64,000 nt of DNA from Bradyrhizobium sp. Ec3.3 (GTDB lineage: Bacteria; Pseudomonadota; Alphaproteobacteria; Rhizobiales; Xanthobacteraceae). A program made the position numbers and the translations under genes. This document shows, piece after piece, positions 63,639 to 64,000 of the stretch. Every line of letters starts with the position of its first letter. Positions within the stretch are counted from its first letter, which is position 1. The stretch is from contig NZ_AXAS01000006.1 in assembly GCF_000472925.1 (NCBI RefSeq), positions 186,001 to 250,000 on the forward strand, read 5' to 3'. A model generated the notes under the pieces. The model was not told the DNA's origin and did no database searches. It saw only the letters and a list, made by a program, of their open reading frames with translations.

Positions 63639-64000
63639 ATGACGATGCGTTTCATGGTGATCGTGAAGGCCAACCGGGACACCGAAGCGGGCAAGATGCC
63701 GTCGACGGAGATGCTGGCCGCCATGGGCAAGTTCAACGAGGAAATGGCAAAGGCCGGTGTGATCGAGGCGGGCGAGGGCCTGCATCCGACCGTCAAGGGC
63801 GCACGTATCGGATATGGACGCGGCGAGACCAGCGTTACAAGCGGCCCGTTCGACCTCTCTTCCGACCTGGTTGCCGGCTTCTGGCTGATCAAGACCGCGT
63901 CGCTGGATGAGGCGATCTCCTGGATGAAGCGTGCGCCGTTCGAGCCCGGCTCCGAGATCGAGATCCGCCAGGTGTTTGCGGCGGAGGATTTCGGCGAAGC
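63639..64000 (+). CDS. YciI/DGPF family protein (3' end outside window)
   Basis: The first 120 residues of a YciI-type protein, cut by the window end: MTMRFMVIVKANRDTEAG, LHPTVKGARIGYGRGETSVT, SGPFDLSSDLVAGFWLIKTA. The SGPF segment corresponds to the family DGPF motif. It is a different subtype from the protein at 58815. GCGGAG precedes the start. It lies below candidate ECF promoter 3, which supports membership in the same regulon; more regulon genes may follow outside the window. Confidence 0.88.
   Translation, partial: MTMRFMVIVKANRDTEAGKMPSTEMLAAMGKFNEEMAKAGVIEAGEGLHPTVKGARIGYGRGETSVTSGPFDLSSDLVAGFWLIKTASLDEAISWMKRAPFEPGSEIEIRQVFAAEDFGE

Noticed and set aside
1..64000. tRNA genes, rRNA genes, CRISPR arrays, integrases or insertion sequences
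   Set aside because: I found no cloverleaf-like sequence with CCA-type end, no regularly spaced direct repeats and no transposase or recombinase motifs in any open frame.

Overview
The window reads as a chromosomal segment of a Bradyrhizobium-like alphaproteobacterium. It is GC-rich and almost fully coding. It carries the gene order DUF4164 - zapA - 6S RNA - 5-formyl-THF cyclo-ligase - TIGR00282 phosphoesterase, a Calvin-type tkt - gap - pgk - fba string, ruvCAB, and the dispersed palindromic repeats usual in this group. The genus is my inference from recognised proteins and synteny; no 16S rRNA is present. I see no tRNA, CRISPR array, prophage or insertion sequence.

Layout. 1-2.8 kb: the 3' end of an RND efflux pump gene, a small secreted protein, an AAA ATPase gene broken by two compensating one-base indels, and a decayed small ORF. 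2.8-12.5 kb, all minus strand: suhB, a Sel1-repeat protein, a thiE-like gene, class I and class II fructose-bisphosphate aldolases, pgk, an untracked 42-residue membrane protein, gap and tkt. 12.9-15.4 kb: DUF4164, zapA, 6S RNA, 5-FCL, and a YmdB-like phosphoesterase. 15.6-19.0 kb: two soluble chemoreceptors with the signalling domain first and a shared C-terminal domain, one carrying a PilZ insert. 19.2-25.8 kb: yebC, ruvC, ruvA, a cytidine-deaminase-like gene, ruvB, a duplicated-domain protein, a Tat-exported phosphoesterase, ybgC and a DUF1348 protein.

25.9-43.1 kb is a catabolic island. A LysR gene diverges from an N-carbamoyl-D-amino acid hydrolase, followed by an amino-acid-type ABC importer with two binding proteins, a NodB-type deacetylase, an Asp/Glu (hydantoin) racemase, a dihydroorotase/hydantoinase-type amidohydrolase, a family-5 binding protein, a second amidohydrolase, HyuA and HyuB, and a dctA transporter on the other strand. 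The racemase, hydantoinase and carbamoylase are the three classical steps from hydantoins to D-amino acids, so a cyclic-ureide pathway is likely.

43.3-48.2 kb holds a sirtuin gene and a PQQ dehydrogenase - cytochrome c - binding protein - sugar isomerase cluster. The dehydrogenase has the Asp-X-Asp signature of lanthanide-type enzymes but lacks the usual cysteine pair. 48.3-49.7 kb is a GST/TetR divergent pair with a 13-bp perfect inverted repeat. The GST gene appears to have lost its stop codon. 49.7-54.8 kb is a LysR - MFS - two amidohydrolases - Rieske protein cluster of unknown substrate. 54.9-58.7 kb has a membrane chemoreceptor, a secreted protein and a GhrA-type dehydrogenase.

58.7-64.0 kb contains a DGPF/YciI protein translationally coupled to an ECF42-type sigma factor. 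Three sites with the form TGTCGG-N17-CGTC sit upstream of this operon, an SRPBCC/VOC operon and a second YciI gene. This looks like a compact self-controlled sigma regulon and is the most testable new observation in the window.
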